DNA from: Chitinolyticbacter albus
Lineage (GTDB): Bacteria > Pseudomonadota > Gammaproteobacteria > Burkholderiales > Chitinibacteraceae
Direction of reading: 5' to 3'
DNA: 37,308 nt
NCBI RefSeq assembly: GCF_024437655.1
Contig: NZ_JANBVF010000049.1
Span: 1 to 37,308 of the forward strand
Numbering within the stretch: the first letter of the stretch is position 1; every line of letters begins with the position of its first letter. The notes under the pieces were generated by a model. It worked only from the letters and a program-made list of their open reading frames with translations. It searched no databases and was not told the DNA's origin. Both the position numbers and the translations under genes were made by a program. Below, in pieces: positions 1-7,925 of this stretch.

Positions 1-17
1 CACCGTGCCGGTTTTTT
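1..17 (+). terminator. Possible right half of an upstream terminator, cut by the window edge
   Basis: The window opens with a GC-rich segment (CACCGTGCCGG) followed directly by six T residues. That is how the descending arm and U-tract of an intrinsic terminator look. The ascending arm would lie before base 1, so the hairpin cannot be confirmed. If real, it would end an upstream plus-strand gene and make murB the first gene of its own unit. Confidence 0.3.
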
Positions 18-82
18 CTTGCCTGGCGCCGATGCGCGGGACTGTCGGATCGCCGATAATCGCGCTTTCTCCGGAGTTCTCC

Positions 83-1099
83 ATGCCGCAAGTCCTCACC
101 GATATTGATCTCACGCCGCGCAATACGCTGGGGCTTGCCGCCCGTGCCGCGCACTACGCCGAGATCACCGAAGTGAGCGATCTGACCGCGTTGCGGGCCG
201 ATACCCAGCTCGCGGTGATGCCATGGCGGCTACTGGGTGGTGGCAGCAATCTGGTGCTGCCCGAGGTGGTGGAAGGATTGACGCTGCGCGTGGCGCTGCT
301 TGGGCGGCGCATCGTCGGCGAGGACGAGCAGGCGGTCTACGTGGCCGCGGGCGGCGGCGAGAACTGGCACGACTTCGTGCAATGGACGCTGGCGCAGGGC
401 CTGGCGGGGCTCGAGAACCTGTCGCTGATCCCGGGCACCGTCGGGGCCGCGCCGATCCAGAACATCGGCGCCTATGGCGTCGAGGTCAAGGACACGCTGT
501 TCGAGCTGACGGCCTATGCGCTTGCCGATGGCGAGCGACGGGTATTTCGCAACGCCGATTGCCGCTTCGCCTATCGTGACAGCATCTTCAAGCAGGGCGA
601 GGCCGGGCGCTGGCTGATCGGCGAAGTGGTGTTCCGCCTGCCCAAGGCAGTGACGCTGCATACCGTCTACGGTGATATCGAGGCCGAGCTTGGCGCGGCT
701 GCGTTGCCGCGCACGCCGCAAGGCGTGGCGCAGGCGGTGATCAATGTGCGTCGCCGCAAGCTGCCGGACCCCGCGGTGATCGGCAATGCAGGCAGCTTCT
801 TCAAGAATCCCATCGTCCTGGCCGCCCAGCGCGATGCCTTGCTCGCCGAGCACCCGGCACTGGTTTCATATCCGGCAGGCGAGGGGCGCTGCAAGCTCGC
901 GGCCGGCTGGCTGATCGAGCAGGCCGGCTGGAAGGGCCGTCGCCTGGGGCCGGTAGGCATGTATGAGCGTCAGGCGCTGGTGCTGGTGAACCATGGGGGG
1001 GCGGTGCGCAACGACGTTGCCGCACTCACGCAGGCGGTGCAGGCCGAGGTGCAGCAGCGCTTCGGCGTGGCGCTGGAGGCCGAACCGGTCTGGTGGTAG
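83..1099 (+). CDS. murB: UDP-N-acetylenolpyruvoylglucosamine reductase MurB
   Basis: MurB is the cytoplasmic FAD enzyme that reduces UDP-GlcNAc-enolpyruvate to UDP-MurNAc with NADPH, the second committed step of peptidoglycan precursor synthesis. The 338-residue product is the long type I form seen in E. coli. Visible landmarks are the FAD-binding LGGGSN near residue 51, the PGTVGAAPIQNIGAYG stretch near 117-132, YRDS with Arg165, the GNAGSFFKNP motif holding the proton-donor serine at about 238, and a C-terminal glutamate at 334. The ATG at 83 is chosen because homology starts there; the open frame reaches back to base 5 but that extension does not look like MurB. A transporter gene follows after 34 bases and may be co-transcribed. 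Confidence 0.96.
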   Translation: MPQVLTDIDLTPRNTLGLAARAAHYAEITEVSDLTALRADTQLAVMPWRLLGGGSNLVLPEVVEGLTLRVALLGRRIVGEDEQAVYVAAGGGENWHDFVQWTLAQGLAGLENLSLIPGTVGAAPIQNIGAYGVEVKDTLFELTAYALADGERRVFRNADCRFAYRDSIFKQGEAGRWLIGEVVFRLPKAVTLHTVYGDIEAELGAAALPRTPQGVAQAVINVRRRKLPDPAVIGNAGSFFKNPIVLAAQRDALLAEHPALVSYPAGEGRCKLAAGWLIEQAGWKGRRLGPVGMYERQALVLVNHGGAVRNDVAALTQAVQAEVQQRFGVALEAEPVWW

Positions 1100-1133
1100 C
1101 AGTCTGTGCACGGCGGGCAACAAGGAGTCATCC

Positions 1134-1922
1134 ATGTTCGATCGCAATCACGTTGAAAAGGCCGCCAACAGCGGCCTGAGCAAGCTCACGCTGCTGCAGA
1201 CCGACCCGCGCCGCTATATGCTGCGCGCGGTGCTGGCAGGCATGTACCTGACCATCACGGTGTTCACCTATTGGGCGCTGGTGCAGAACCTGCAAGGCAG
1301 CCCTTGGGGCAAGGTGGTGGCATCGCTGTTTTTCGGCGTGGGGCTGACCATCATCGTGTTTACCCATACCGAGCTCTTTACCAGCAACACCCTCTACCTG
1401 ACGGTGTCGAGCGCCGAGGGCAAGACGAGCTGGTGGCAGACGGCCGTGCTCTGGTGCGTGTGCTATCTGGGCAATCTGGCCGGGGTCGTCGTCGTCGCTG
1501 GCTTGCTGCTGGGCGCCGGTGCCATCGATGCCTTGCCCGCCGGACACGCGCTATACGAGGGAGCGGCACACAAGGCGCATCAGTCGGCACAGCTGATCTT
1601 CTTCAAGGGCATCCTCGCCAACTGGGTCGTGTGCCTCGCGGTGCGGTTGGCGCTGCGCTGCAAGGAGGACATTGCCAAGATCGTGATCATGCTGCTGGTC
1701 GTGTTCATGTTCCTTTATCTTGGTTTTGAACACTCGATCGCCAATATGGGGACGTTCGCCATCTCGCTACTGGGGCAGGGGAGCATAGGCTATGCCGATG
1801 CCTGGCATAACCTGCTCTACAGCACGCTGGGCAATATCGTCGGCGGTGTCGTACTGCTCGGGCTGCCCTTCGCCTACCTGAACCCGGATGACATGCCGGC
1901 CAAGCGCGCCGCGCCTGATTAA
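1134..1922 (+). CDS. Formate/nitrite transporter (FNT family, FocA/NirC-like)
   Basis: This 262-residue protein belongs to the FNT family of pentameric inner-membrane channels that pass formate, nitrite or related small anions. Six hydrophobic segments can be traced. Family motifs are present: THTELFTSNTLYLT around residues 77-90 (the broken second helix and omega loop), KGILANWVVCLA near 158-169, GFEHSIANM with the pore histidine at 200, and TLGNIVGG near 231-238. AAGGAG at 1122-1127 sits six bases before the ATG, which fixes the start inside a longer open frame. It follows murB by 34 bases with no terminator visible. The sequence alone does not decide between formate and nitrite; there is no pfl or nir gene next to it. 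Confidence 0.9.
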   Translation: MFDRNHVEKAANSGLSKLTLLQTDPRRYMLRAVLAGMYLTITVFTYWALVQNLQGSPWGKVVASLFFGVGLTIIVFTHTELFTSNTLYLTVSSAEGKTSWWQTAVLWCVCYLGNLAGVVVVAGLLLGAGAIDALPAGHALYEGAAHKAHQSAQLIFFKGILANWVVCLAVRLALRCKEDIAKIVIMLLVVFMFLYLGFEHSIANMGTFAISLLGQGSIGYADAWHNLLYSTLGNIVGGVVLLGLPFAYLNPDDMPAKRAAPD

Positions 1923-1942
1923 GTGGCGCTGAAGCCTGGGCA

Positions 1943-1961
1943 CCCGTCTGGTGGTGACGGG
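1943..1961. repeat. Small inverted repeat between convergent genes
   Basis: CCCGTC at 1943-1948 and GACGGG at 1956-1961 form a perfect 6-bp stem with a 7-base loop. It lies between the stop of the FNT channel gene and the stop of the lipoprotein gene on the other strand. It may help end transcription, but neither side carries a U-tract, so intrinsic termination is not well supported. Confidence 0.3.
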
Positions 1962-1966
1962 AAGGG

Positions 1967-2527
1967 CTACTTCGAGCAGCTTTTTATCCGTTGAGTTGGC
2001 ACGCTCTCGGCTGGGTTGTTCAGGTTCTTGACCACAATGACGCAATATCCACTCTTTCCCAGACTCTCAAAGGCCGTGTAGGCCTCGTAGTCCTGCCCGG
2101 GAAGGGGTGTAAATGTGACGGAGGTTCCACATGCCAAAGAGTGAGCCAGGGTCAGACCTCCCGTTTGCGAAAAACCGGTGCCAACGCTATCCGCGAAGTC
2201 CAGTACCAGTGGCTTGTTTGCTCGGATATAGACTTCGGCGCTCACAACGTCAGGCTTGGGGGCCGTGCTGCTGGGCATGCCCAGGCTGGCGCCATTGTGG
2301 GCTTTGGTGAAGATGGTCATATTCCCGTTCGCTACGATGCCAGTGTCTCCGAGCGATGCATTGATGCAGCTGGACTCCGGTATCAATCGAACGACGCCCG
2401 TCGATAAAACGCGTAGACGAGCGAGCTCGCCGTCCTTGGGCGGGGTGTAGTCCCGCAACTGGTATGTCAGTGTATTGCAGGCGGACAAGCCAGCCATCAT
2501 CGCAATAGCGGATATCACTTTCTTCAT
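1967..2527 (-). CDS. Putative lipoprotein of unknown function with five cysteines
   Basis: I do not recognise this 186-residue protein. It begins MKKVISAIAMMAGLSAC, a short lipoprotein signal with lipobox LSAC, so Cys17 should be lipidated and the protein anchored in the envelope. The mature part has four more cysteines (54, 133, 162, 184), enough for two disulfides in the periplasm. There are no other membrane segments and no familiar motif. A GAGGA ribosome site lies just before the ATG. Codon use includes ATA, TTA, CGA and GGA and the third positions are visibly less GC-rich than in the neighbours, which could mean recent acquisition. It stands alone, convergent with the FNT gene and separated from the next gene by 218 bases. 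It is probably a real gene; its function is unknown. Confidence 0.75.
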   Translation of the reverse strand: MKKVISAIAMMAGLSACNTLTYQLRDYTPPKDGELARLRVLSTGVVRLIPESSCINASLGDTGIVANGNMTIFTKAHNGASLGMPSSTAPKPDVVSAEVYIRANKPLVLDFADSVGTGFSQTGGLTLAHSLACGTSVTFTPLPGQDYEAYTAFESLGKSGYCVIVVKNLNNPAESVPTQRIKSCSK

Positions 2528-2670
2528 GTTTTCCTCTCTGGTACTCCCCGCAGATAAGTCGGGCGGTATGTCAAATCATTCGTTGTGACTCGGTGAACAA
2601 CTGCTCGCGCGTGTCGTCGACGCTTTCGTGGCTTATTGCCAAGACACGACTGCCAGTGCGGGCCGATAGC

Positions 2671-2691
2671 GCTCCGGCGTGGCGCCGGAGC
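2671..2691. repeat. Perfect 9-bp hairpin in the intergenic region
   Basis: GCTCCGGCG at 2671-2679 and CGCCGGAGC at 2683-2691 pair perfectly around a TGG loop. It lies about 55 bases downstream of the DUF2167 stop codon (minus strand). A terminator role is possible, but no T-run follows on either strand. The remainder of 2528-2745 shows no further gene or clear signal. Confidence 0.4.
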
Positions 2692-2745
2692 CTGAGCGAG
2701 TCGGGTGGTGATGAGGCAGCGTGGGTGGCCGCCCGCGTCTTGCGC

Positions 2746-3630
2746 TTATGCGTCCTTGTTGCCGAAGAAGCGTCTGCCTGCGGCGAATAGCCCGATGGCG
2801 CCCAGTGCGATCAACTTGAATGACTTGGCGAAAAAGGCGCCGATCACCGCAAGCAGGCCGAGCTTCTTGGCGCCGACGCCGGCGACCAGTGCAGCAAGGC
2901 CATACTCGGCCACGTGGTCGGTATCGGCATTGAAGTCCTGGTAGCGCTTGCCGTCGTTGAAGGCGAGGGCGGCCAGCAGTTGCTGCGCCTCGGGCTTCTC
3001 CGCTTCCACGGTATTCATGCCGGTCACCAGGTTCATGCTGATGTAGCCTTCACGGCCCAGTGCGTAGGTGTTGTAGTTCACGCTCTGCTCGTCGCCGGCT
3101 TTCGCATCCTTGTTGCGGATATTGGCGGCCCAGACCAACTGGTGGCTGCCGGCGTTATAGGCCGGCTTTTCCACCCAGCCGATCACCTCGAACTCGGCGA
3201 TGCCGCGTTCGTGCCGCAGCTTATTGCCTTCCTCGGTACCTTCCTTGAGGTTGGCAAGCAGTTCGCTGGCATCCCAGTCCTTGGCGTCGTCATCCTTGAT
3301 GTAGCCGGCGCGCTCAAAGCTAATGTCGATGAACCAGTTCGCGCCTTCGGCCTCGGGCAGCACCATCCCGAGCAGGTCGTCTCCGGGCACATTGCCCATT
3401 GCATCGAGCATGCGCGCCGCCTCGGCCTTGGGCACGAAGGCATAGCCTTTGGGCAGGTCGAGCACGGCCTGGTCGGCCAGCACCACGTGTGCCGGTCCGT
3501 GTTGCGCTGCCTTCGAGGCAGCGGAGTAGACCTCGTCGATTGCCGATTGCTCAGTCGCGCGCGCGGGTTGAGTCAGACAGAACGAGCTCGCCAGGGCAGC
3601 GATAGCGAGTTGGAACAGACCTGTTTTCAT
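2746..3630 (-). CDS. DUF2167 family membrane-anchored protein
   Basis: The 294-residue product starts with a Sec signal peptide (MKTGLFQLAIAALASSF, probable cleavage after ARA at residue 25). A soluble region rich in Trp and Tyr follows, including GYAFVPKAEA, a GANWFIDISFERAGYIKDDD stretch and a YALGREGYISMNLV stretch. The C-terminal 60 residues are hydrophobic (from HVAEYGLAALVAG to AAGRRFFGNKDA), giving probably two membrane helices and a positively charged cytoplasmic tail. This is the layout of the DUF2167 family, whose function is not established. The ATG at 3630 is preferred over upstream in-frame codons because it gives a proper signal peptide and is preceded by a G-rich AGGGGGA. A good promoter candidate lies upstream at 3681-3710. 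Confidence 0.85.
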   Translation of the reverse strand: MKTGLFQLAIAALASSFCLTQPARATEQSAIDEVYSAASKAAQHGPAHVVLADQAVLDLPKGYAFVPKAEAARMLDAMGNVPGDDLLGMVLPEAEGANWFIDISFERAGYIKDDDAKDWDASELLANLKEGTEEGNKLRHERGIAEFEVIGWVEKPAYNAGSHQLVWAANIRNKDAKAGDEQSVNYNTYALGREGYISMNLVTGMNTVEAEKPEAQQLLAALAFNDGKRYQDFNADTDHVAEYGLAALVAGVGAKKLGLLAVIGAFFAKSFKLIALGAIGLFAAGRRFFGNKDA

Positions 3631-3664
3631 GGTTTTCCCCCTGAGTACGTGCACGACGGTGCCT

Positions 3665-3680
3665 CGATGATTTGTCATCG
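3665..3680. promoter_or_regulatory. Palindrome at the predicted transcription start of the DUF2167 gene
   Basis: CGATGA at 3665-3670 and TCATCG at 3675-3680 form a perfect inverted repeat around TTTG. It abuts the predicted -10 element (3681-3686, minus strand) and covers the expected transcription start. That is where a repressor operator would sit. No regulator can be named from the sequence. Confidence 0.35.
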
Positions 3681-3710
3681 ATTGTTCGGAGATTCCATGC
3701 CTGCTGTCAA
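3681..3710 (-). promoter_or_regulatory. Sigma-70-type promoter for the DUF2167 gene
   Basis: Read on the minus strand, a perfect -35 TTGACA (3710-3705) is followed after 18 bases by AACAAT (3686-3681), which matches four of six -10 positions. The start codon lies about 50 bases downstream, giving a 5' leader of roughly 44 bases. Confidence 0.45.
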
Positions 3711-3790
3711 AAAAAATCTTTCTTAGATAGAAACTTTTTACCAATTATTTGGTCAGCGACCGCCGTGGGGCGAGCGGCGGTGCTGTCACG

Positions 3791-5170
3791 CTACGCGGCT
3801 TGGCGGGCGAGGACTGTCAGTAACTTCCCGTGGATGCCGCCAAAGCCACCATTGCTCATCACCAGCACATGGTCTCCAGCTTGCGCCGCAGCCGTGATCG
3901 CCGTGACCAGGGCATCGAGGTCGTCGTGCGTCTGTGCCCGTGCGCCCAGCGGCGCCAGCGCCTCGGCCGGGTTCCAGCCGAGGTTGCCGTTGTAGCAAAA
4001 CGTGAGGTCGGCATCGGCGAGCGAGGCGGCGAGCGCTTCTTTCATCGTGCCCAGCTTCATGGTGTTGGAACGCGGTTCGAGCACCGCCAGGATACGGGCG
4101 GTTCCGACCTTGTGGCGCAGGCCGGCCACCGTGGTGGCGATGGCGGTGGGGTGGTGGGCAAAGTCGTCATAGACGGTCACGCCAGCGGCGACGCCTTTCA
4201 CCTCCATGCGGCGCTTCACGTTCTCGAAACGCGACAATGCAGCGATGGCGACTTCGGGCGTGACGCCGACGTGGCGCGCGGCGGCGATCGCGGCGATGGC
4301 GTTGAGGGCATTGTGCTCGCCGAGCAGGCTCCAGCGCAGGCGGCCTTGCGGTGCGCCGTCCAGCAGTACCTCGAAGCCATCGTCGTGGCGCGTGCCGATC
4401 TGCCAGCCGGCCGCAGCGCCGAAGCGCTCCACCTCGCTCCAGCTGCCGCGCTCCAGCACCCGGGCGAGGCTCTCTTCGCGGCCATTGACGATCAGCCGGC
4501 CACTGCCGGGCACGGTGCGCACCAGGTGGTGGAACTGGGTTTCGATCGCTCCAAGGTCGGCGAAAATGTCGGCGTGGTCGAATTCGAGGTTGTTGAGGAT
4601 GGCGGTGCGTGGCCGGTAGTGAACGAACTTGCTGCGCTTGTCGAAAAAGGCGGTGTCGTATTCGTCGGCTTCGATCACAAAAAAGGGCGAGACGCTGGCC
4701 GGATCCTGGCGTGGCGTGCCGGGTAGGCGCGCGCTGATCCCGAAGTTCTCCGGCACGCCGCCGACCAGAAAACCGGGTGCGAGGCCAGCGTCTTCCAGGA
4801 TCCATGCCAGCATCGCGCTGGTGGTGGTCTTGCCGTGCGTACCGGCCACGGCCAGCACCCAGCGCCCGGCCAGGATATGGTCGCGCAGCCACTCGGGCCC
4901 GCTGGTGTAGGGCAGGCCGCGGTTGAGGATCTCCTCCATCAGCGGGTTACCGCGCCGCACCACATTGCCGATGACGAAAAGATCGGGCGCAAGGTCGAGC
5001 TGGCTGACATCCCAGCCTTCGATCAATTCGATGCCGAGCGCTTCAAGTTGCGTGGACATCGGTGGATAGACGCCGGCGTCGCAACCGGTGACGGTATGGC
5101 CGGCGGCGCGGGCCAGCGCGGCGACTCCGCCCATGAAAGTGCCGCAAATGCCGAGGATATGGATGTGCAT
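3791..5170 (-). CDS. mpl: UDP-N-acetylmuramate:L-alanyl-gamma-D-glutamyl-meso-diaminopimelate ligase
   Basis: Mpl joins the tripeptide L-Ala-gamma-D-Glu-meso-DAP, recovered from turned-over murein, directly to UDP-MurNAc in an ATP-dependent reaction. It is the peptide branch of peptidoglycan recycling. The 459-residue length fits the family. The N-terminus MHIHILGICGTFMGG is the Mpl version of the Mur-ligase nucleotide-binding motif, and GTHGKTT at about 110-116 is the ATP P-loop. The ending GGIHGKLL is also family-typical. The start at 5170 is set by this N-terminus although no Shine-Dalgarno precedes it. It diverges from the diguanylate cyclase gene. It fits functionally with amgK-murU further along, which recycles the sugar part. 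Confidence 0.94.
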   Translation of the reverse strand: MHIHILGICGTFMGGVAALARAAGHTVTGCDAGVYPPMSTQLEALGIELIEGWDVSQLDLAPDLFVIGNVVRRGNPLMEEILNRGLPYTSGPEWLRDHILAGRWVLAVAGTHGKTTTSAMLAWILEDAGLAPGFLVGGVPENFGISARLPGTPRQDPASVSPFFVIEADEYDTAFFDKRSKFVHYRPRTAILNNLEFDHADIFADLGAIETQFHHLVRTVPGSGRLIVNGREESLARVLERGSWSEVERFGAAAGWQIGTRHDDGFEVLLDGAPQGRLRWSLLGEHNALNAIAAIAAARHVGVTPEVAIAALSRFENVKRRMEVKGVAAGVTVYDDFAHHPTAIATTVAGLRHKVGTARILAVLEPRSNTMKLGTMKEALAASLADADLTFCYNGNLGWNPAEALAPLGARAQTHDDLDALVTAITAAAQAGDHVLVMSNGGFGGIHGKLLTVLARQAA

Positions 5171-5222
5171 AGGGGAGAATTCAGTTGAGATGATGAAAGA
5201 CTTATTAATCAATCGGTAATGC

Positions 5223-5251
5223 TTGGCGCAGTTAGGGGGCTTGCGTAGAAT
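5223..5251 (+). promoter_or_regulatory. Sigma-70-type promoter for the diguanylate cyclase gene
   Basis: TTGGCG at 5223-5228, a 17-base spacer and TAGAAT at 5246-5251 form a good -35/-10 pair on the plus strand, with the -10 matching five of six consensus positions. The coding start at 5300 lies about 42 bases beyond the expected transcription start. The region 5171-5299 is the divergent control region between mpl and this gene; no equally good mpl promoter was seen. Confidence 0.5.
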
Positions 5252-5299
5252 CGAACGCTTGTTTTCTGTCATCCAACATTACAACAGACCCTCGCCTCC

Positions 5300-6274
5300 A
5301 TGACGTCTCCTACGCCGTCGGTCAATCCGGTGGAAATCGCGCGCATTGCGCTCAAGCGTCTGGCAGAACGCGGCCTGGCGCCCACGCCGGAAAATTACGC
5401 GCAATTCTACAACGCCATCGTCACCATCAAGTCGCCAGAGAGCAAGAGCAGTGACGAACTGCAGCATGCCTGGCAGGTGTTGTGCAAGCTCGACGACGCG
5501 CTGGCCGAGGCGGTCGATACCACGGCCAGCCTGCTCGAATCGCTGTCCGAAAGCGGGCAGAACATGGCCGTGAGCCTGGGGCATCTGCAGCATACGCGGC
5601 GCACCGGCTTCGAGGCGTCCGTGGCTGTCGAGCAGACTCGCGCCACGATGGAAGACCTGCTCGAGGACATCATCAGCTCCACGCATACCTTGCACGCCAC
5701 GGTATCGGCCTCGCACGAAGACATCTCGACCATCCGCGATTCGGTCAAGCGGATCGAGGAAGACCTCTCCTTCAACCGCAAGCTGTTGGAGCAGGATGCG
5801 CTGACCGGAACGCTGAACCGGCAGGGGCTCGATCATCTGCTGGTACGCGAAGTGAAGCGCGCGCAGCGTAGCGGCGGCAAGCTGTCGGTGGTGCTGTTCG
5901 ACCTCGACGACTTCAAGCAGATCAACGATCGTTTCGGCCATATGGTGGGCGACCAGGTGCTCGTGCATGTGGCCAACCTCGCCCGCGCGGTGCTACGCGA
6001 AAGCGACATGCTGGTGCGCTACGGTGGCGAGGAGTTCCTGCTGCTATTGCCGGAAACCGATCTCAACGGCGCGCGCTTCGTGGTCGACCGGATGCGGCTG
6101 GTGGCCGGCAAGACGCCGTTCATGCACCACACCCAGCGCATCGACGTCAGTTTCTCGTCGGGCGTGGCCCTGCTTGGCGCCGAGGAAAACGGCCGGGCGC
6201 TGGTGCTGCGCGCCGACGAGGCACTCTATCGGGCCAAGCATTCCGGCCGTGGCCGCGTAGAAGTCGCCGAGTAG
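5300..6274 (+). CDS. GGDEF diguanylate cyclase with N-terminal coiled-coil region
   Basis: A 324-residue cytoplasmic enzyme expected to make cyclic di-GMP from two GTP. The C-terminal GGDEF domain starts at DALTGTLNR (166-174) and carries the active-site GGEEF at 242-246. An inhibitory I-site, RESD at 233-236, lies exactly five residues before it, so product feedback inhibition is likely. The first 160 residues lack membrane segments. They begin with an alpha-helical region containing PTPENYAQFYNAI, found in several stand-alone diguanylate cyclases, and continue as a long heptad-like helix (about 50-160) that could drive dimerisation. The signal it senses is unknown. It is monocistronic between divergent mpl and convergent trkH. 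No clear ribosome site precedes the ATG. Confidence 0.92.
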   Translation: MTSPTPSVNPVEIARIALKRLAERGLAPTPENYAQFYNAIVTIKSPESKSSDELQHAWQVLCKLDDALAEAVDTTASLLESLSESGQNMAVSLGHLQHTRRTGFEASVAVEQTRATMEDLLEDIISSTHTLHATVSASHEDISTIRDSVKRIEEDLSFNRKLLEQDALTGTLNRQGLDHLLVREVKRAQRSGGKLSVVLFDLDDFKQINDRFGHMVGDQVLVHVANLARAVLRESDMLVRYGGEEFLLLLPETDLNGARFVVDRMRLVAGKTPFMHHTQRIDVSFSSGVALLGAEENGRALVLRADEALYRAKHSGRGRVEVAE

Positions 6275-6422
6275 CTCCACTGCCTCGCCTGGCCACCACC
6301 TGTGGTTCTTTGCGCACGGCGGCGCTGGTCACTCGGAAACGAAATTGCCAGTGAACTCGTTCGTCGACGCGGCTAAGCCCGGTGTGGCTCGGGCGCCGCC
6401 GAAGGGCGGGTGCCAACTGGTT

Positions 6423-7925
6423 TCAGCTGCGCCAGAAGGCCGGGGTGAAGAGCACCAGCACCGAGAACACTTCCAGCCGGCCCAGCAGCATGGCAAACGA
6501 GCAGACCCAGACCTGGAACTCGCTCAGCACGCCGTAGTTGGACGCCGGGCCGATCACGCCCAGGCCAGGACCTGCGTTGTTGATGCAGGCGACGATGGCG
6601 GTGAGGCTGGAAATGAAATCCAGGCCAGACAGCAGCAGCGTGAAGGTGAGCACGGTGATGCTCATGAAGTAGAGAAAGATAAAGCCGAGCACGGCAAACA
6701 CCACTTGGCCGGACAGCGAAATGCCATTCACTCTCAGCGGCCGCACCGCACTGGGGTGCAGCAAGGTGGTGAACTGGCGGCTGGCCTCGCGGATCAGCAC
6801 CAGCGCGCGGATCATCTTGATGCCGCCGCCGGTCGAACCGGCGCAGGCGGTGATGCCGGACAGGAACAGCATGGCGAGCGGCACCACGATGGGCCACTGG
6901 CCGAAATCGGCGCTGGCAAAGCCTGAACCGGTGGCAACCGACACCAGATTGAAAGCCACATGGCGCAGCGCCATGCCGTAGTCCGGATAGACTGCGTGCA
7001 GCCATGGCACGAAGGCCAGCAGCAGCGTGCTGGTGATGACGAGCAGCAGCATGGCCTTGAACTCGGAATCACGCCAGTAAACCGAAAGCCGGCGCCCGGC
7101 CAGTGCCAGGTAGTGCGTGGCGAAGTTGGTCGCGGCGATCAGCATGAACACGATCAGGATGGCTTCGACCAGCGCTGAATCGAAGTGGCCGACATTGGCA
7201 TCATGCGTGGAGAAACCGCCAAGGCTGAGTGCCGACATGGCGTGGCAGGCCGCATCGAATAATCCCATGCCCCCGGCGTAGTGCAGCAGCAGCGCGCACG
7301 CCAACGTCAGTGCGGCGTAGATCAGCCAGAGATTGCGCGCCGTTTCGCGGATGCGCGGCGTGAGCTTGGCGTCCTTGATCGGCCCCGGCGTCTCGGCCTT
7401 GAACAGCTGCATGCCGCCGACGCCGAGCAGCGGCAGGATGGCCACGGCCAGCACCAGTATCCCCATGCCGCCCAGCCAGTTCAGCAGGTGGCGCCACAGA
7501 TTGATCGAGGCGGGCAGCTGGTCGAGGCCGCTCAGGGCGGTGGCGCCGGTGGTGGTCAACCCGGACATCGCCTCGAAATAGGCATAGCTGTAACCGAGCT
7601 CGGGCCGGTACAGCAGCAGGGGTACGGCGGCGGCGGCGGGCAGCGCGGTCCACAGCCCGACCACCAGCACGAAGCCGTCCCGGGCACCGAGTTCGCGCTG
7701 AAAGCGCTGCGTGGCGGCGATGACGACGACGCTGGCAAGCAGCAGCGCGCCCAGCGCTTGAACGAAGGGCATCAGCCCGGCGTCGTTGCCCTGCCAGGCC
7801 ACCGCGATGGGCAGCAGCATGCTGAGCGAAAAAATGGCCGCGACGCGGGCGAGCACATTGACCGTGGGCAGCACACGATAGGGCACGCTGCGTATGGTCG
7901 ACTGGACGTACGCCTCGCGGGCCAT
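6423..7925 (-). CDS. trkH: Trk system potassium uptake protein TrkH
   Basis: TrkH is the inner-membrane K+ channel/transporter subunit of the Trk system. The 500-residue product shows the four pore-loop repeats of the family, each with its filter glycine: TTTGAT at 124-129, SLGGFST at 234-240, ATGSGFA at 331-337 and NNAGPG at 449-454. The segment SGITACAGSTGGGIK near 356-370 is the intramembrane loop that gates the pore in this family. The ATG is coupled to the trkA stop as TGATG at 7927-7923, and no Shine-Dalgarno is visible, so translation is probably coupled. It is the last gene of the minus-strand block that starts at def. The gap to 6275 holds only a short GC-rich hairpin without a U-tract. 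Confidence 0.95.
   Translation of the reverse strand: MAREAYVQSTIRSVPYRVLPTVNVLARVAAIFSLSMLLPIAVAWQGNDAGLMPFVQALGALLLASVVVIAATQRFQRELGARDGFVLVVGLWTALPAAAAVPLLLYRPELGYSYAYFEAMSGLTTTGATALSGLDQLPASINLWRHLLNWLGGMGILVLAVAILPLLGVGGMQLFKAETPGPIKDAKLTPRIRETARNLWLIYAALTLACALLLHYAGGMGLFDAACHAMSALSLGGFSTHDANVGHFDSALVEAILIVFMLIAATNFATHYLALAGRRLSVYWRDSEFKAMLLLVITSTLLLAFVPWLHAVYPDYGMALRHVAFNLVSVATGSGFASADFGQWPIVVPLAMLFLSGITACAGSTGGGIKMIRALVLIREASRQFTTLLHPSAVRPLRVNGISLSGQVVFAVLGFIFLYFMSITVLTFTLLLSGLDFISSLTAIVACINNAGPGLGVIGPASNYGVLSEFQVWVCSFAMLLGRLEVFSVLVLFTPAFWRS

Noticed and set aside
2528-2590. TTGACA on the minus strand upstream of the lipoprotein gene as a promoter
   Set aside because: The nearest -10-like hexamer, TTATCT, is only 11-12 bases away, far too close for a sigma-70 promoter.
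6392-6414. GC-rich hairpin (CCGCC, GAAG loop, GGCGG) just after the trkH stop
   Set aside because: The stem is short and interrupted and no T-run follows on either strand, so a terminator call is not supported.
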